DNA of 64,000 nucleotides from Bacillus sp. FJAT-50079 (GTDB lineage Bacteria > Bacillota > Bacilli > Bacillales > Bacillaceae_C): assembly GCF_018343515.1 (NCBI RefSeq), contig NZ_JAGYPD010000003.1:78116-142115 (forward strand), written 5' to 3'. The notes under the pieces were generated by a model, which was not told the origin of the DNA, did no database searches, and was given only the letters and a program-made list of their open reading frames with translations. This document shows, in pieces, positions 53,004 through 62,307 of this stretch. Positions within the stretch are counted from its first letter, which is position 1; every line of letters starts with the position of its first letter. Made by a program: the position numbers and the translations under genes.

Positions 53004-53987
53004 TCAATCAAGCAACTCTGCATTCCATTCAGGTTTTATTTCAATCCCAATCGTATCTGCTATCTTTTTATTAATGACGAATTTAAGGTTTTTTGGTGGT
53101 TGAGCAGCTATTTCAGATGGTTTGCTTTCGCCAGTTAAGATCTTAACTGCCATTTCGCCAGCTTCGTGGCCAACTTCAAAAAAGTCGACACCAAATGCAG
53201 CGAAAGCACCACGTTCAAGTGAATCAATGTCGGCAGCTATTAACGGTATTTTATTATCGTTTGCGACGGATACGACTGATTCGAATGCCGTTACAACTGT
53301 ATTATCTGTGACGATATAAAGCACATCGACTTGATCTACAATGGATTCAGTTGCTTGTTTCACTTCAGCCGTTGTGGAGGCAGAAGCTTCTTTCAGCACC
53401 AAGCCAAGTTCATCCATTTGCTTTTTGATTTTATCAATTTGGGCACGTGAATTTTGCTCTCCTGTGTTGTAGACTGTACCGATTGTTTTAGCGCCTAATT
53501 CATCCTTCATGAATGCGAGCGTTTTGGCAATTGAATCAGGATGATGGTGACTCGTTCCAGTTACGTTACCACCGGGTTCCTCCATAGAAGTTACCAATCC
53601 AGCACCTACTGGATCGACGACTGATGTAAAAACAATTGGAATATCAGTGGTTTTGCTTAATGCTGCCTGAGCGCTCGGTGTTGAATTAGCGAAAATAAGA
53701 TCAACATTTGCTCCAACAAAGTTAGTAGCGATTGTGTCATTGGCGCTGTTATCACCTTGAGCATTTTGAACGTCATACGTCACGTTCAACCCAGATTCCT
53801 CTATTGCCTTCTGAAAGCCTTCGTGCGCCAGATTAAGTGCGGGATGCTCCATAAGTTGTGTAACGCCAATCGTATATTGCTTATCTTCATCAACAGGTTT
53901 TGGTTCCGGTGAAGCGGAGTTACTGCCGCATGCAGCTAGAATGAATGCAGCACTTACGATTGAAAGAGCACTCTTTTTCATTGTCAT
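53004..53987 (-). CDS. TrpX-like ABC substrate-binding lipoprotein, orphan
   Basis: About 327 residues. Signal peptide with lipobox LAAC (Cys about 20 residues in), then a type I periplasmic-binding fold of the ABC_sub_bind family: YTIGVTQLMEHPALNLAHEGF, LIFANSTPSAQAAL, IPIVFTSVVDPVGAGLV and GTVYNTGEQNSR. Close relatives (TrpX) bind tryptophan or tyrosine and normally sit next to a permease and an ATPase. Neither is present here; the adjacent ATPase-like gene belongs to the RbsA class and is degenerate. Several starts (54011, 53993 GTG, 53987, 53981) are in frame and none has a clear ribosome site. It ends in its own terminator. Confidence 0.8.
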   Translation of the reverse strand: MTMKKSALSIVSAAFILAACGSNSASPEPKPVDEDKQYTIGVTQLMEHPALNLAHEGFQKAIEESGLNVTYDVQNAQGDNSANDTIATNFVGANVDLIFANSTPSAQAALSKTTDIPIVFTSVVDPVGAGLVTSMEEPGGNVTGTSHHHPDSIAKTLAFMKDELGAKTIGTVYNTGEQNSRAQIDKIKKQMDELGLVLKEASASTTAEVKQATESIVDQVDVLYIVTDNTVVTAFESVVSVANDNKIPLIAADIDSLERGAFAAFGVDFFEVGHEAGEMAVKILTGESKPSEIAAQPPKNLKFVINKKIADTIGIEIKPEWNAELLD

Positions 53988-54225
53988 TTTCACTATTAAT
54001 ATCATCCTCATCCTTAAGTTTTTTCACCCTCTAGCCATAGCTTACGGGCCTCTCATACAATATTGTTTATTTTATGTATATGGTGCAGAGGGTCTGAATT
54101 TTTCAACTATTCACAATGATAGTGAACGATGTATTTAATGTCAATAGATTTTTAATTTAGTAAGGTTACATAACGCTGAGAGATAGTCAAGTTAAAAAAA
54201 TACAATAAATAGATAACTATTCACC
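53988..54225. other. Intergenic region
   Basis: AT-rich gap between two minus-strand genes. It probably holds the promoter of the TrpX-like gene. No terminator for the upstream operon can be recognised. Confidence 0.3.
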
Positions 54226-55728
54226 TTAAAACTGCCTTAAATAGCTTCCATACTTATTAATTAGCTTGCTATTCGTACGGTCATCAACGATGATATCTTC
54301 ACGTACTTTGCCTTGATTAACAATAAGAATACGTTCACAAACAGAAAGTAACTCCCTTAGGTCGGATGAGATGACTAGTACAGTTATTCCTAATTTTTTT
54401 AAGGTAAGGATATCTTCATAAACAGCCGTTTTTGATGTAATATCAATCGTTTGTGCTGGATTCATACAGATTAGTAGTTCTGGATTTGTAGCGACAGCTC
54501 GACTAAAGGTGATTTTTCTTTGTATGAGTCGGTTCATTGGGATTTCCGGTTGCGGTACATAGGGATTGATGTAGCCCTTAAGAAAAAGAGAGATCAGTTC
54601 GCCCGCTGTATACTTTAACTCTGAATTATTTAATTTCCCGAAAAGACTACTCTTAAATTGCAGGGAGGCAAAGAGGATATTTTCTTCAAGGGAAAGGTTC
54701 GTAAAAAGATGATCTTGTTCAGGAACGAAGGCAATACCAGCTTGGATGGCATCCTGTGTGTGTTTAAAACAAACAGGCTTGTCTTTATAGAGAAATTCAC
54801 CTTTATCTATTTTAGATAAGCCATAGATGACTTCACTTATGGCATCACCTGAGCTACTATCTACATTAAAGATTCCTAGGATTTCATTTTGATAGATGTC
54901 GAAGCTTAAATTATCAAGGGTATGCTTTAGGTAAATATTTTTTAGGGAGAGTAGAACACCCTCATTAGGTTTCCGCTCATTGTTTAATAGTTGATCACCA
55001 TCTTCCACTGGATACCCGATCATCAAGGAAATAACGAGATTATCATTAAGCTCCTCTTGGTCTAAAACACCGACGGTAGAACCATCCCGCATGACAAAGA
55101 GTCGTTGACAATACGGCTTTAAATAGCGTAATTTTGTGTCAACTAAAATAATTCCTACATGAATTGATTTTAGCAATTGAAAAATTTCATCAAGCTTTAA
55201 GAGGGCACTATCTGAAAGCCCATCAAGAACATTGTCCAAAATAATGAGTGTTGCATCATTCACAATAGCCCTGCAGATTTCTATGAAGAGTCTATTTTCA
55301 TCGGAAAGATTACCCACTAATTCATTCATATCAACACGGATGTCCAAAAGGTTAAGAACATCCTTTGTTTTTTTATTTATATCCTCTTTATTAATAATTA
55401 TTTTGCTTTTAATTGGTGTCATATATAAATTTTCAGCCACAGTAAAGCTGTTAATTAATGAAGATTTACGTTGAATAGGAAAAATCCCTAAATCTCTTGA
55501 CTGTTTCATGGATTGTAATTGCACTTTATTTTCTTGGAAAAAAGAGCGACCTTGATCAAAAGGGAGCAAGCCTGTTATTCCACCAATTAATACACTCTTT
55601 CCTGAATTGTTAACACCAATTAATCCGACAACTTCTCCTTCAAATAAATTAATATTAGCATTATTAAGAAGTATCTTATTGCCAGAATAGGTGACGATAT
55701 TCTCCATTCTTAATATTTCTTTTTGCAT
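54226..55728 (-). CDS. Degenerate RbsA-like tandem ABC ATPase in a two-component operon
   Basis: A 500-residue homologue of sugar-importer ATPases with two nucleotide-binding domains. Domain 1 keeps Walker A (GVNNSGKS, Lys44), but its signature is LSDEN (141-145), Walker B ends DN (165-166) without the catalytic Glu, and the switch His is replaced (LVDTKL). Domain 2 has lost Walker A (NVDSSSGDA, no Lys), the signature, and the Walker B acidic pair (ICMNPAQ). It can hardly work as a transport motor. It is the third gene behind a response regulator and a histidine kinase (gaps 22 and 26 bases), facing a complete RbsA-type importer. I infer a sensory role. The frame is open throughout. Confidence 0.8.
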   Translation of the reverse strand: MQKEILRMENIVTYSGNKILLNNANINLFEGEVVGLIGVNNSGKSVLIGGITGLLPFDQGRSFFQENKVQLQSMKQSRDLGIFPIQRKSSLINSFTVAENLYMTPIKSKIIINKEDINKKTKDVLNLLDIRVDMNELVGNLSDENRLFIEICRAIVNDATLIILDNVLDGLSDSALLKLDEIFQLLKSIHVGIILVDTKLRYLKPYCQRLFVMRDGSTVGVLDQEELNDNLVISLMIGYPVEDGDQLLNNERKPNEGVLLSLKNIYLKHTLDNLSFDIYQNEILGIFNVDSSSGDAISEVIYGLSKIDKGEFLYKDKPVCFKHTQDAIQAGIAFVPEQDHLFTNLSLEENILFASLQFKSSLFGKLNNSELKYTAGELISLFLKGYINPYVPQPEIPMNRLIQRKITFSRAVATNPELLICMNPAQTIDITSKTAVYEDILTLKKLGITVLVISSDLRELLSVCERILIVNQGKVREDIIVDDRTNSKLINKYGSYLRQF

Positions 55729-55754
55729 GATCGATCATCCTTCATTTTTTACCC

Positions 55755-56813
55755 TCAATCTACAAGTATATTTGGTAACACAGCCTCAACCGTAGTACGA
55801 ACATCGGGTGTACTCATAATATTTAGACCATAATCATTGCCAAATTGAAGTTTAATTCTTTGATTTATATTAACAAGGGCAATTCCGGTATGTTCTTTAC
55901 TTTGATTTTTTAATCCCTTTCCCTTTTCCATTAACTTATTATTGATGAGTGTTAACTGATCTTCTGGGATACCAATACCGTTATCCGTCACAACTATGAC
56001 TAGACGTTTTTCTGTTGTATAGGCGGTAATTTTAATAATTCCTTTATTCATGCTTTTTTCCAGTCCGTGCATAATAGCATTTTCAACTAGTGGTTGTATG
56101 ATTAAATTAGGGACATTACAATGATGAAGAATATGATCATCAATAGCCATCTTAAATTCGAATTTATTATTGAAACGAAATTGTTGGATCACCATATAAT
56201 TATTAACGTTCTCTAATTCTTCATAGAGCGGGATCATTTTCCCTTCCTTGGAAATCATGTTCCTAAATAGGCTGGAGAGTGCTTCTGTCATATTAGCAAT
56301 CTCGTCAACTTCGTGGATTAATGCCAATCCTCGAATGGAGTCCAATGTATTATAGAGAAAATGCGGATTAATTTGACTCTGAAGAGCTATGAGCTTGGTT
56401 TCATGGCGCAGCATTTCTGATTTATATTCATCTTCGATATTCTTTTTTTGTGCATTTAACAAAGCTTTAAACCTCATCTCTAAGGCTGAGTCTGAATCTG
56501 AATCCATTGCATCTACATCGTCATTTGAACCTTTGTTATTAATAGGACCGCCGTATTCTTTAGATACTTGTTCTAATCGGGCAATAGGCTTAACGATAAA
56601 TATGATGTTAAGCAAAAATAGGCACACTAGAAAAAGAAACAACACGATGAGTTGAGTCGTTTCGTAGTGGACGGGATTGATATACTGTTTTATTGAATAT
56701 ACAAACAGAATGGCTAGGATAGGCAATAAAAAATTTAAACAGATAATAATTAATGTACTGGTTTTGTTGAGTTTTAACATGATAATAATATGTTTCAAGG
56801 TTTTGTTAGTCAT
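55755..56813 (-). CDS. Sensor histidine kinase (LytS/YesM type) without extracellular domain
   Basis: A 352-residue kinase. Two membrane helices (about 19-41 and 55-74) enclose only some 13 outside residues (IKQYINPVHYETT). A linker helix leads to the His_kinase domain with SQINPHFLYNTLDS (phospho-His151), and an HATPase_c domain with PLVENAIMHGLEK (N box) and VTDNGIGIPE (G1). YesM-type kinases usually have a large extracytoplasmic sensor, so the signal here must come through the membrane part or a partner. AGGAAC precedes the ATG. It lies between its regulator and a degenerate ABC ATPase in one operon. Confidence 0.9.
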   Translation of the reverse strand: MTNKTLKHIIIMLKLNKTSTLIIICLNFLLPILAILFVYSIKQYINPVHYETTQLIVLFLFLVCLFLLNIIFIVKPIARLEQVSKEYGGPINNKGSNDDVDAMDSDSDSALEMRFKALLNAQKKNIEDEYKSEMLRHETKLIALQSQINPHFLYNTLDSIRGLALIHEVDEIANMTEALSSLFRNMISKEGKMIPLYEELENVNNYMVIQQFRFNNKFEFKMAIDDHILHHCNVPNLIIQPLVENAIMHGLEKSMNKGIIKITAYTTEKRLVIVVTDNGIGIPEDQLTLINNKLMEKGKGLKNQSKEHTGIALVNINQRIKLQFGNDYGLNIMSTPDVRTTVEAVLPNILVD

Positions 56814-56835
56814 AGTCTAGTTCCTATACTTTTCT

Positions 56836-58467
56836 TTATGAATATTTAATGGTGCGTTTACGGTATTCAGAAGGAGTAACGCCCATTTGTTTTTTAAACT
56901 TCTTTGAAAAATATCTTGAGTCTTGGAAGCCTGATAGGGTGGCTACGTCATTAATGTTGTATTTTACGTCCTTTAGCATTTCCTTTGCGGCTTCTATGCG
57001 GTATCGATTCAAGTAGTCTAAGAAATTGATGCCAACCTCTTTTTTAAATAGAATACTAAAGTAGACTGAACTAAGATTGACGATATTAGAGATGATGTCT
57101 AATGAAATCTCTTGTTGGTAATTTTCCATAATATAGCTTTTTGCAATGCGAATAGCTGGGACTAATTCAGTTTCATTTTCTTTCGTATATTTTTCGATAA
57201 AACCTTCTATTCGATCTGTTAAAGCGCGAGCTATATCTTTTGTATTCGTGCAATAATTAAGTATCTCATCAAAGTGATATTCTTCAATAAACACATCATA
57301 AGTGGATTTATACAGTTCAAATTGATGGATGTGCTTGTAAAATAGTCTGCTAATTGTATATACGATAGTTGTATAGATTAACGTATGGTCTTTATGATAG
57401 TTACCTGCTTTTAATAAAATATCATAAATAAGAGGACGTATATTCCTCGGATTAAAGGACTTGATGGCCTCTACTAATTTTAATTCTGTTTGTTCTGTAA
57501 CTAATTTTTCGATGACCTTTTCATCAATTTTGACTTGATTGGAGGTAATGATCTGCCCAATACCTAGAGCTATACGGCTGTCAATACAGTGCTTTGCATC
57601 GCCATAGCTGTTATAGCTGCCTGATAATGAAGATTGTTGGCTTCCAATACCTACAGTAATAAAGAGCTGTTCGAACTTAGCAATAATCATAGAAGAATCC
57701 TTGAAAGCTTTCTCTATGGATTCCATTAATGCCTTATAATTATTCTTTGAATAATTCGCAAGGAAGACAATGGCATTAGTATGAAAATGACTGATAACAT
57801 CAAAGCATACTAAACTTGTAGATTGATAAAAGATGGTGGATAGCTTAATCAGCATTTCTTCATTAAAATCCTTGTTAAGTTGCTTTTCTGAACTATCGAG
57901 GTTCACAATAAAATAGGTAAAAGAACCTTCTTCTAACTGGGTAAAGTAGTCCTTGTTAATGGCTGTCAGGGATGCATTATCTAAGTCAATTTCTTTTAGA
58001 AGAAACTGGTTTATTAAAAAGGAACGAACTTTACTTTTACTAACACCGAGTTGCCTGTCCATTTTTCGGAGACTGATAGCGTTTTCTTTTTCGCCATCTA
58101 GCTTTGTTTTTATTTTAAACAAGATGGTTTCTAATTCTTTCTTGTTAATAGGCTTTAACATATAATCCTCAACGTTATATTGCAAAGCACTTTTCGCATA
58201 CTCAAATTTCTTATGGCCACTAATAACAATGAATTTGACCTTGTTGTTCATTTCACGGACTTTTTGCATTAAGGTAATCCCATCATAACCAGGCATCCTC
58301 ACGTCAACTATAACAATATCCGGCTGTAATTCCTTTACTTTTTCCAAGGCCGAAATACCATTCTCCGCAGTTCCGACGATTTTCATATCTAACTTATTCC
58401 AATCGACTAACTTTTCTATGAGAATTGAAACATATATCTCATCATCTGCAATTAGTACCTTATACAA
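56836..58467 (-). CDS. AraC-type response regulator (YesN-like)
   Basis: A 543-residue regulator. The receiver domain (1-120) has acidic residues Asp8/Asp9, phospho-acceptor Asp55 in IVIVDVRMPGYDG, and the switch Lys in YMLKPI. A central region of about 280 residues is unassigned. The last 100 residues are an AraC DNA-binding domain (VNLSSVYFSILFKKEVGINFLDYLNRYRIEAAKEML, then VATLSGFQDSRYFSKKFKKQMGVTPSEYRK). The start is TTG at 58467 with a weak GGTGA. It is divergent from the sugar importer operon and very probably activates it. Confidence 0.92.
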   Translation of the reverse strand: MYKVLIADDEIYVSILIEKLVDWNKLDMKIVGTAENGISALEKVKELQPDIVIVDVRMPGYDGITLMQKVREMNNKVKFIVISGHKKFEYAKSALQYNVEDYMLKPINKKELETILFKIKTKLDGEKENAISLRKMDRQLGVSKSKVRSFLINQFLLKEIDLDNASLTAINKDYFTQLEEGSFTYFIVNLDSSEKQLNKDFNEEMLIKLSTIFYQSTSLVCFDVISHFHTNAIVFLANYSKNNYKALMESIEKAFKDSSMIIAKFEQLFITVGIGSQQSSLSGSYNSYGDAKHCIDSRIALGIGQIITSNQVKIDEKVIEKLVTEQTELKLVEAIKSFNPRNIRPLIYDILLKAGNYHKDHTLIYTTIVYTISRLFYKHIHQFELYKSTYDVFIEEYHFDEILNYCTNTKDIARALTDRIEGFIEKYTKENETELVPAIRIAKSYIMENYQQEISLDIISNIVNLSSVYFSILFKKEVGINFLDYLNRYRIEAAKEMLKDVKYNINDVATLSGFQDSRYFSKKFKKQMGVTPSEYRKRTIKYS

Positions 58468-58738
58468 TTTAAGTTCACCGACCCCTGACGATTTTTCATC
58501 TTATTATAGGGTGATCAAATTTTATAGTCAAATAGCAATTCTGTGAAGATATTAAAAATTTCCACATAATTATAAATTTGGTCAATTGGATTTATTAATT
58601 TTATCAAATAGAATAGTCAATATAGATGTAATCGGTTGCAATCCTAACAAAATAAAGGATTTAGCAGTATGGATTATTATTAATGATTGATGAAACGGAA
58701 TGATAGTTTATTAATTTTATGGCAGAAAGGAGGATTCT
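58468..58738 (+). promoter_or_regulatory. Divergent control region with a cre site
   Basis: TGTAATCGGTTGCA at 58627-58640 fits the cre consensus (TGWAANCGNTNWCA) at all but one position. It lies 99 bases before the importer ATPase start, so CcpA should repress (or roadblock) the operon on preferred sugars. TATAGA directly before it may be a -10 element. AraC-type regulator sites should lie nearby but no clear direct repeats are called. Confidence 0.7.
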
Positions 58739-60307
58739 ATGAAAGACAATATTATTTTGAAATTAGATCACATTTGTAAACAGTACCCAGGGGTTGTGGC
58801 TTTAAGTGATCTAAATATAGATTTTAAGCAGGGGGAAGTACACGCCATCCTTGGGGAAAATGGTGCTGGTAAATCAACGATGATTAAGACTATTTCTGGG
58901 GCTATCGAACCAACCAGTGGAACCATTGAAATTAATGGCAAGAGTTTTAGTCATATGACACCGACACTATCCAGAGAAAACGGTATTGCTGTTATCTACC
59001 AAGAATTTACGTTGATCCCTGTGCTAAGTGCTTCGGAAAATATATTCTTAGGGGAATATTTAATGAATGGTCTAGTCCTTGATCGCAAGACCATGGAAGA
59101 GAAATCTAGGGAGCTGTTTAAGCGATTAAACGTAGATATTGACCCTAGTACAAAGGTGGCGGATTTAACCACAGGCTATCAGCAAATTGTTGAAATTGCT
59201 AAGGCTATTTCCAAGGATGCTAAGATTCTTATTATGGACGAACCATCGGCTCCTTTAACATCCTCCGAAGTGGAGGCAATGATTAAAATAGTAGAAACAT
59301 TAAAGGCTGACGGGGTGACCATTATTTATATCTCTCACCGGATGGAAGAGATTTTTCGATTATCGGACCGAGTCTCCGTCTTAAGAGACGGTCAATATAT
59401 TGCAACACGGAAGACATCTGAAACAAGTAAAGCAGAGTTAATTAAATTGATGGTAGGAAGAGAACTTAGTGAAACCTATCCAAAAAGGACACAGAAATTG
59501 GGAGAAACGATTCTATCGGTTAATAATCTCTCGGGTAATGGTGTTAAGGATGTTTCCTTTGACGTTAAAAAAGGTGAAATACTAGGCCTTGCCGGTCTCA
59601 TTGGGGCTGGACGTACAGAACTTGCACAACTTATTTTTGGTTGTGAAAAGGTGACTGCTGGTGAAATAATCCTTAATGGCAAGAGTATTCGACCAAAAAA
59701 CAGTATAGAGGCAATTAACGAGAGGATAGCTCTTGTTCCTGAAGATCGTAAAAGACATGGACTCATTCTTGAGATGTCTATTAAAGAAAACTCATCTTTG
59801 CCAAGTTTAAGGAATATTTCAAGGGCAAAGGTGGTTGATAAGAAAAAGGAAAAAGAATTAACTAATACTTTTATGAAAGCTCTAAGAATTAAGGCTCCCA
59901 CTATTAGTCAAAAGGTCAAAAATTTAAGTGGTGGTAATCAACAAAAGGTAGTTCTTGCTAAATGGCTTGCCATGGATCCAGATGTTTTGATTTTTGACGA
60001 ACCTACAAGAGGTATTGACGTAGGTGCTAAAGAGGAAATTTATAATATTATGGTGGAACTTGTTGAGAAAGGAAAAACCATCATTATGATTTCATCGGAT
60101 ATGGAAGAGCTATTAGGGATGTCCGATCGCATTGTGATTTTAAGTCAGGGAAGAGTTACTGGTATTTTAGAGAATAACAATATAAGTCAGGAACAAATCC
60201 TATTGTATTCTGCGGGGAGTGAAATAAATGATAAAGAAAAATTTGACCATAAAATCGCAAGAGACAGCGCTACTTCTAGTACTACTGGCGTTAATTCTCA
60301 TATTTAG
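58739..60307 (+). CDS. Sugar/polyol ABC importer ATPase (RbsA type)
   Basis: A 522-residue tandem ATPase. Domain 1: GENGAGKSTM (Walker A), LTTGYQQIVEIAKA (signature region), LIMDEPSAPLTSSE (Walker B) and ISHRMEE (switch His). Domain 2 has the degenerate Walker A usual in the class (GLIGAGRTEL), the good signature LSGGNQQKV and FDEPTRGIDVG. It powers uptake by the permease whose gene overlaps its 3' end by 80 bases. The ATG follows AAAGGAGG. The contrast with the degenerate paralogue 3 kb to the left is striking. Confidence 0.92.
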   Translation: MKDNIILKLDHICKQYPGVVALSDLNIDFKQGEVHAILGENGAGKSTMIKTISGAIEPTSGTIEINGKSFSHMTPTLSRENGIAVIYQEFTLIPVLSASENIFLGEYLMNGLVLDRKTMEEKSRELFKRLNVDIDPSTKVADLTTGYQQIVEIAKAISKDAKILIMDEPSAPLTSSEVEAMIKIVETLKADGVTIIYISHRMEEIFRLSDRVSVLRDGQYIATRKTSETSKAELIKLMVGRELSETYPKRTQKLGETILSVNNLSGNGVKDVSFDVKKGEILGLAGLIGAGRTELAQLIFGCEKVTAGEIILNGKSIRPKNSIEAINERIALVPEDRKRHGLILEMSIKENSSLPSLRNISRAKVVDKKKEKELTNTFMKALRIKAPTISQKVKNLSGGNQQKVVLAKWLAMDPDVLIFDEPTRGIDVGAKEEIYNIMVELVEKGKTIIMISSDMEELLGMSDRIVILSQGRVTGILENNNISQEQILLYSAGSEINDKEKFDHKIARDSATSSTTGVNSHI

Positions 60308-61211
60308 TATTCTTTCACCACAGTTCTTTATGGTCAATAATATGTTCAATATTACAAAACAGGTTGCTACGCTAGGAATATGTGCCGTTGGGTTCACCTT
60401 TGTTCTCATCACAGGAGGTATCGATCTATCAGTAGGGTATCAAGTATCCTTGATTAATATTATTGCAGCCTATTTGATGGCCCAGCTTGATGTGAATTGG
60501 ATGTTAGCAATGGTCGTAGTCATGGCAATAGGAACATTTATTGGTTTCGTAAACGGCATGATTATTACAAAGACAGGTGTTGCACCTATTATCGTTACCT
60601 TATCAATGATGATTATATTAAATGGAATTAGTTACTTAATTTCAAAGGGGTTACCAATCTTCGGTTTCCCTAAAGAATTCACTTTCTTGGGGCAAGGCAG
60701 TATTTTTTCAGTCATTCCCGTTCCCCTATTGTTTTTAGTAGTAATTATGTTCATCGGAGCCTTTATATTAAATAAGACTTACTACGGACGCTATTTTTAC
60801 GCCATAGGCAGCAACGAGGAGGCAGCAAAACTTTCGGGTGTTAATACGGGAAAAGTTAGAATATTAGTCTATAGTTTATGTGGGCTTTTTACCTCTATTG
60901 GCGCCATATTATTACTTTCACGTCTGAATTCAGCACAATCTGCTACTGGGGCAGGTTTTGAGTTTAGTGTTCTTACAGCTTGCGTACTTGGCGGCGTTAG
61001 TGCAAGTGGCGGTAAAGGAACGATCTTTGGAGCGATGATTGGTGTTTTAATTGTTGGGGTGTTGGATAATGGCTTGCTGCTTCTTAATGTTAGCGCATAC
61101 GTTCAGTTGGTTATTAAAGGGATTATTTTGTTAACTGCGGTAATCTACGACACTATGTCACGACAAAAGAGTGAAAAAATTAAAAGAACAAAAGCAATCA
61201 ATGCTGCTTAG
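60228..61211 (+). CDS. Sugar/polyol ABC importer permease (RbsC type)
   Basis: A 327-residue protein with about eight to ten membrane helices. Family landmarks: FTFVLITGGIDLSVGYQVSL, IITKTGVAPIIVTLSMM, YFYAIGSNEEAAKLSGVNTGKVRILVY (the ATPase-docking loop) and ACVLGGVSASGGKGTIFGAMIG. The start at 60228 lies inside the ATPase gene, preceded by GGGGAGTG, which implies translational coupling. It forms the channel with the ATPase and the binding protein. Confidence 0.92.
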   Translation: MIKKNLTIKSQETALLLVLLALILIFSILSPQFFMVNNMFNITKQVATLGICAVGFTFVLITGGIDLSVGYQVSLINIIAAYLMAQLDVNWMLAMVVVMAIGTFIGFVNGMIITKTGVAPIIVTLSMMIILNGISYLISKGLPIFGFPKEFTFLGQGSIFSVIPVPLLFLVVIMFIGAFILNKTYYGRYFYAIGSNEEAAKLSGVNTGKVRILVYSLCGLFTSIGAILLLSRLNSAQSATGAGFEFSVLTACVLGGVSASGGKGTIFGAMIGVLIVGVLDNGLLLLNVSAYVQLVIKGIILLTAVIYDTMSRQKSEKIKRTKAINAA

Positions 61212-61298
61212 GAAAAGATTTTTAAGAGACTTAAATGTGAAGTTAGAGGATAACTTAATCCTAACTTATAGAGCAAAGAAATTTTAAGGGGGATCATA

Positions 61299-62279
61299 AT
61301 GAAAAAGAAGGTATTTAGTTTATTGTCAGTGTTAACTATAATGGTTGCACTTATGACAGGTTGTAATTCAAAGGAAAAGAATGTTGCAAATGCAGGTGAT
61401 GGAAAATTTAATGTAGGTATTACTTTTTCTGATTTAAGTAATCCTGTATGGGCTGAGTTAGTACAAGAGGCTAAGTCCTATGCAAAGGGTAAAAACATGA
61501 ATGTTACCTATGTTGATGCGCAAAGTGATGCCACAAAACAAGTAACACAGATTGAGAACTTTATTCAAAATGGGATGGATGCCATCATTATTTGTGCCGT
61601 TGAATCAAATGCTATTGAAGATGTAACAAAAAAGGCTCAAGAGGCTGGAATCAAAGTTGTATCTTATACACAGGTTATCAAAAATTTTGACGCTCAATAT
61701 CTCGTTGACCCATATAATACAGGTTATGCAGCTGGAAAAAGAGCAGCTGAATGGATTAACGAAAACTATGGTGATGAAGAAGTGGTTGAATGGGCATTAA
61801 TGGATTTACCCGAATTCCCTGAGATCATTGAAAGAGCGAATGGTATTATTGCTGGTGTTGAAGAAAATACAAAAAATACGAAATTAGTGGCTACGGCTTC
61901 TGCTCTAACTGCTGAAGATGGATTAACCAATGCTGAGAACTTCTTACAAGCACATCCTAACTTAAAAGCTATGGCTAGTATCGGTGGTGGCGGAAGTGTT
62001 GGTGGAAACGAAGGTATTAAGGCGTCAGGTATTACAGATTATGATTCTATTGGTCTATTTGGTATTGATGCAACTGAACAAGAAATTTTAAATATAATTA
62101 ATGGAGAACCACAAAAATCTTCTGTGAGTCTAGGCGGCGGAAAGGCACATGGTCAACAATTAATTGACATAGCCACTGGATTATTGACTGGTGAAGATGT
62201 GGAAGAAACTGTCTATATGCCAATTGAAGTGATCGATGCATCCAATGCAGAGGAATACTACAAGCGTATTTACAAATAA
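61299..62279 (+). CDS. Sugar/polyol-binding lipoprotein (RbsB type)
   Basis: A 326-residue lipoprotein: signal peptide with lipobox MTGC (Cys22), then a type I periplasmic-binding fold (FNVGITFSDLSNPVWAELVQEAKSYA, IENFIQNGMDAIIICAVES, then SIGLFGIDATEQEILNIING). The pattern is that of ribose/galactose/xylitol-type binders. It captures the substrate outside the membrane. AAGGGGGATC precedes the ATG. The specificity is not visible, but the next gene suggests a small polyol. Confidence 0.9.
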   Translation: MKKKVFSLLSVLTIMVALMTGCNSKEKNVANAGDGKFNVGITFSDLSNPVWAELVQEAKSYAKGKNMNVTYVDAQSDATKQVTQIENFIQNGMDAIIICAVESNAIEDVTKKAQEAGIKVVSYTQVIKNFDAQYLVDPYNTGYAAGKRAAEWINENYGDEEVVEWALMDLPEFPEIIERANGIIAGVEENTKNTKLVATASALTAEDGLTNAENFLQAHPNLKAMASIGGGGSVGGNEGIKASGITDYDSIGLFGIDATEQEILNIINGEPQKSSVSLGGGKAHGQQLIDIATGLLTGEDVEETVYMPIEVIDASNAEEYYKRIYK

Positions 62280-62307
62280 GAAAAAACTTACAGCGAGGTG
62301 AAGATAA

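Noticed and set aside
54226-55728. Ordinary sugar ABC transporter ATPase
   Set aside because: Too many catalytic residues are missing, and it lies in a regulatory operon rather than with a permease.
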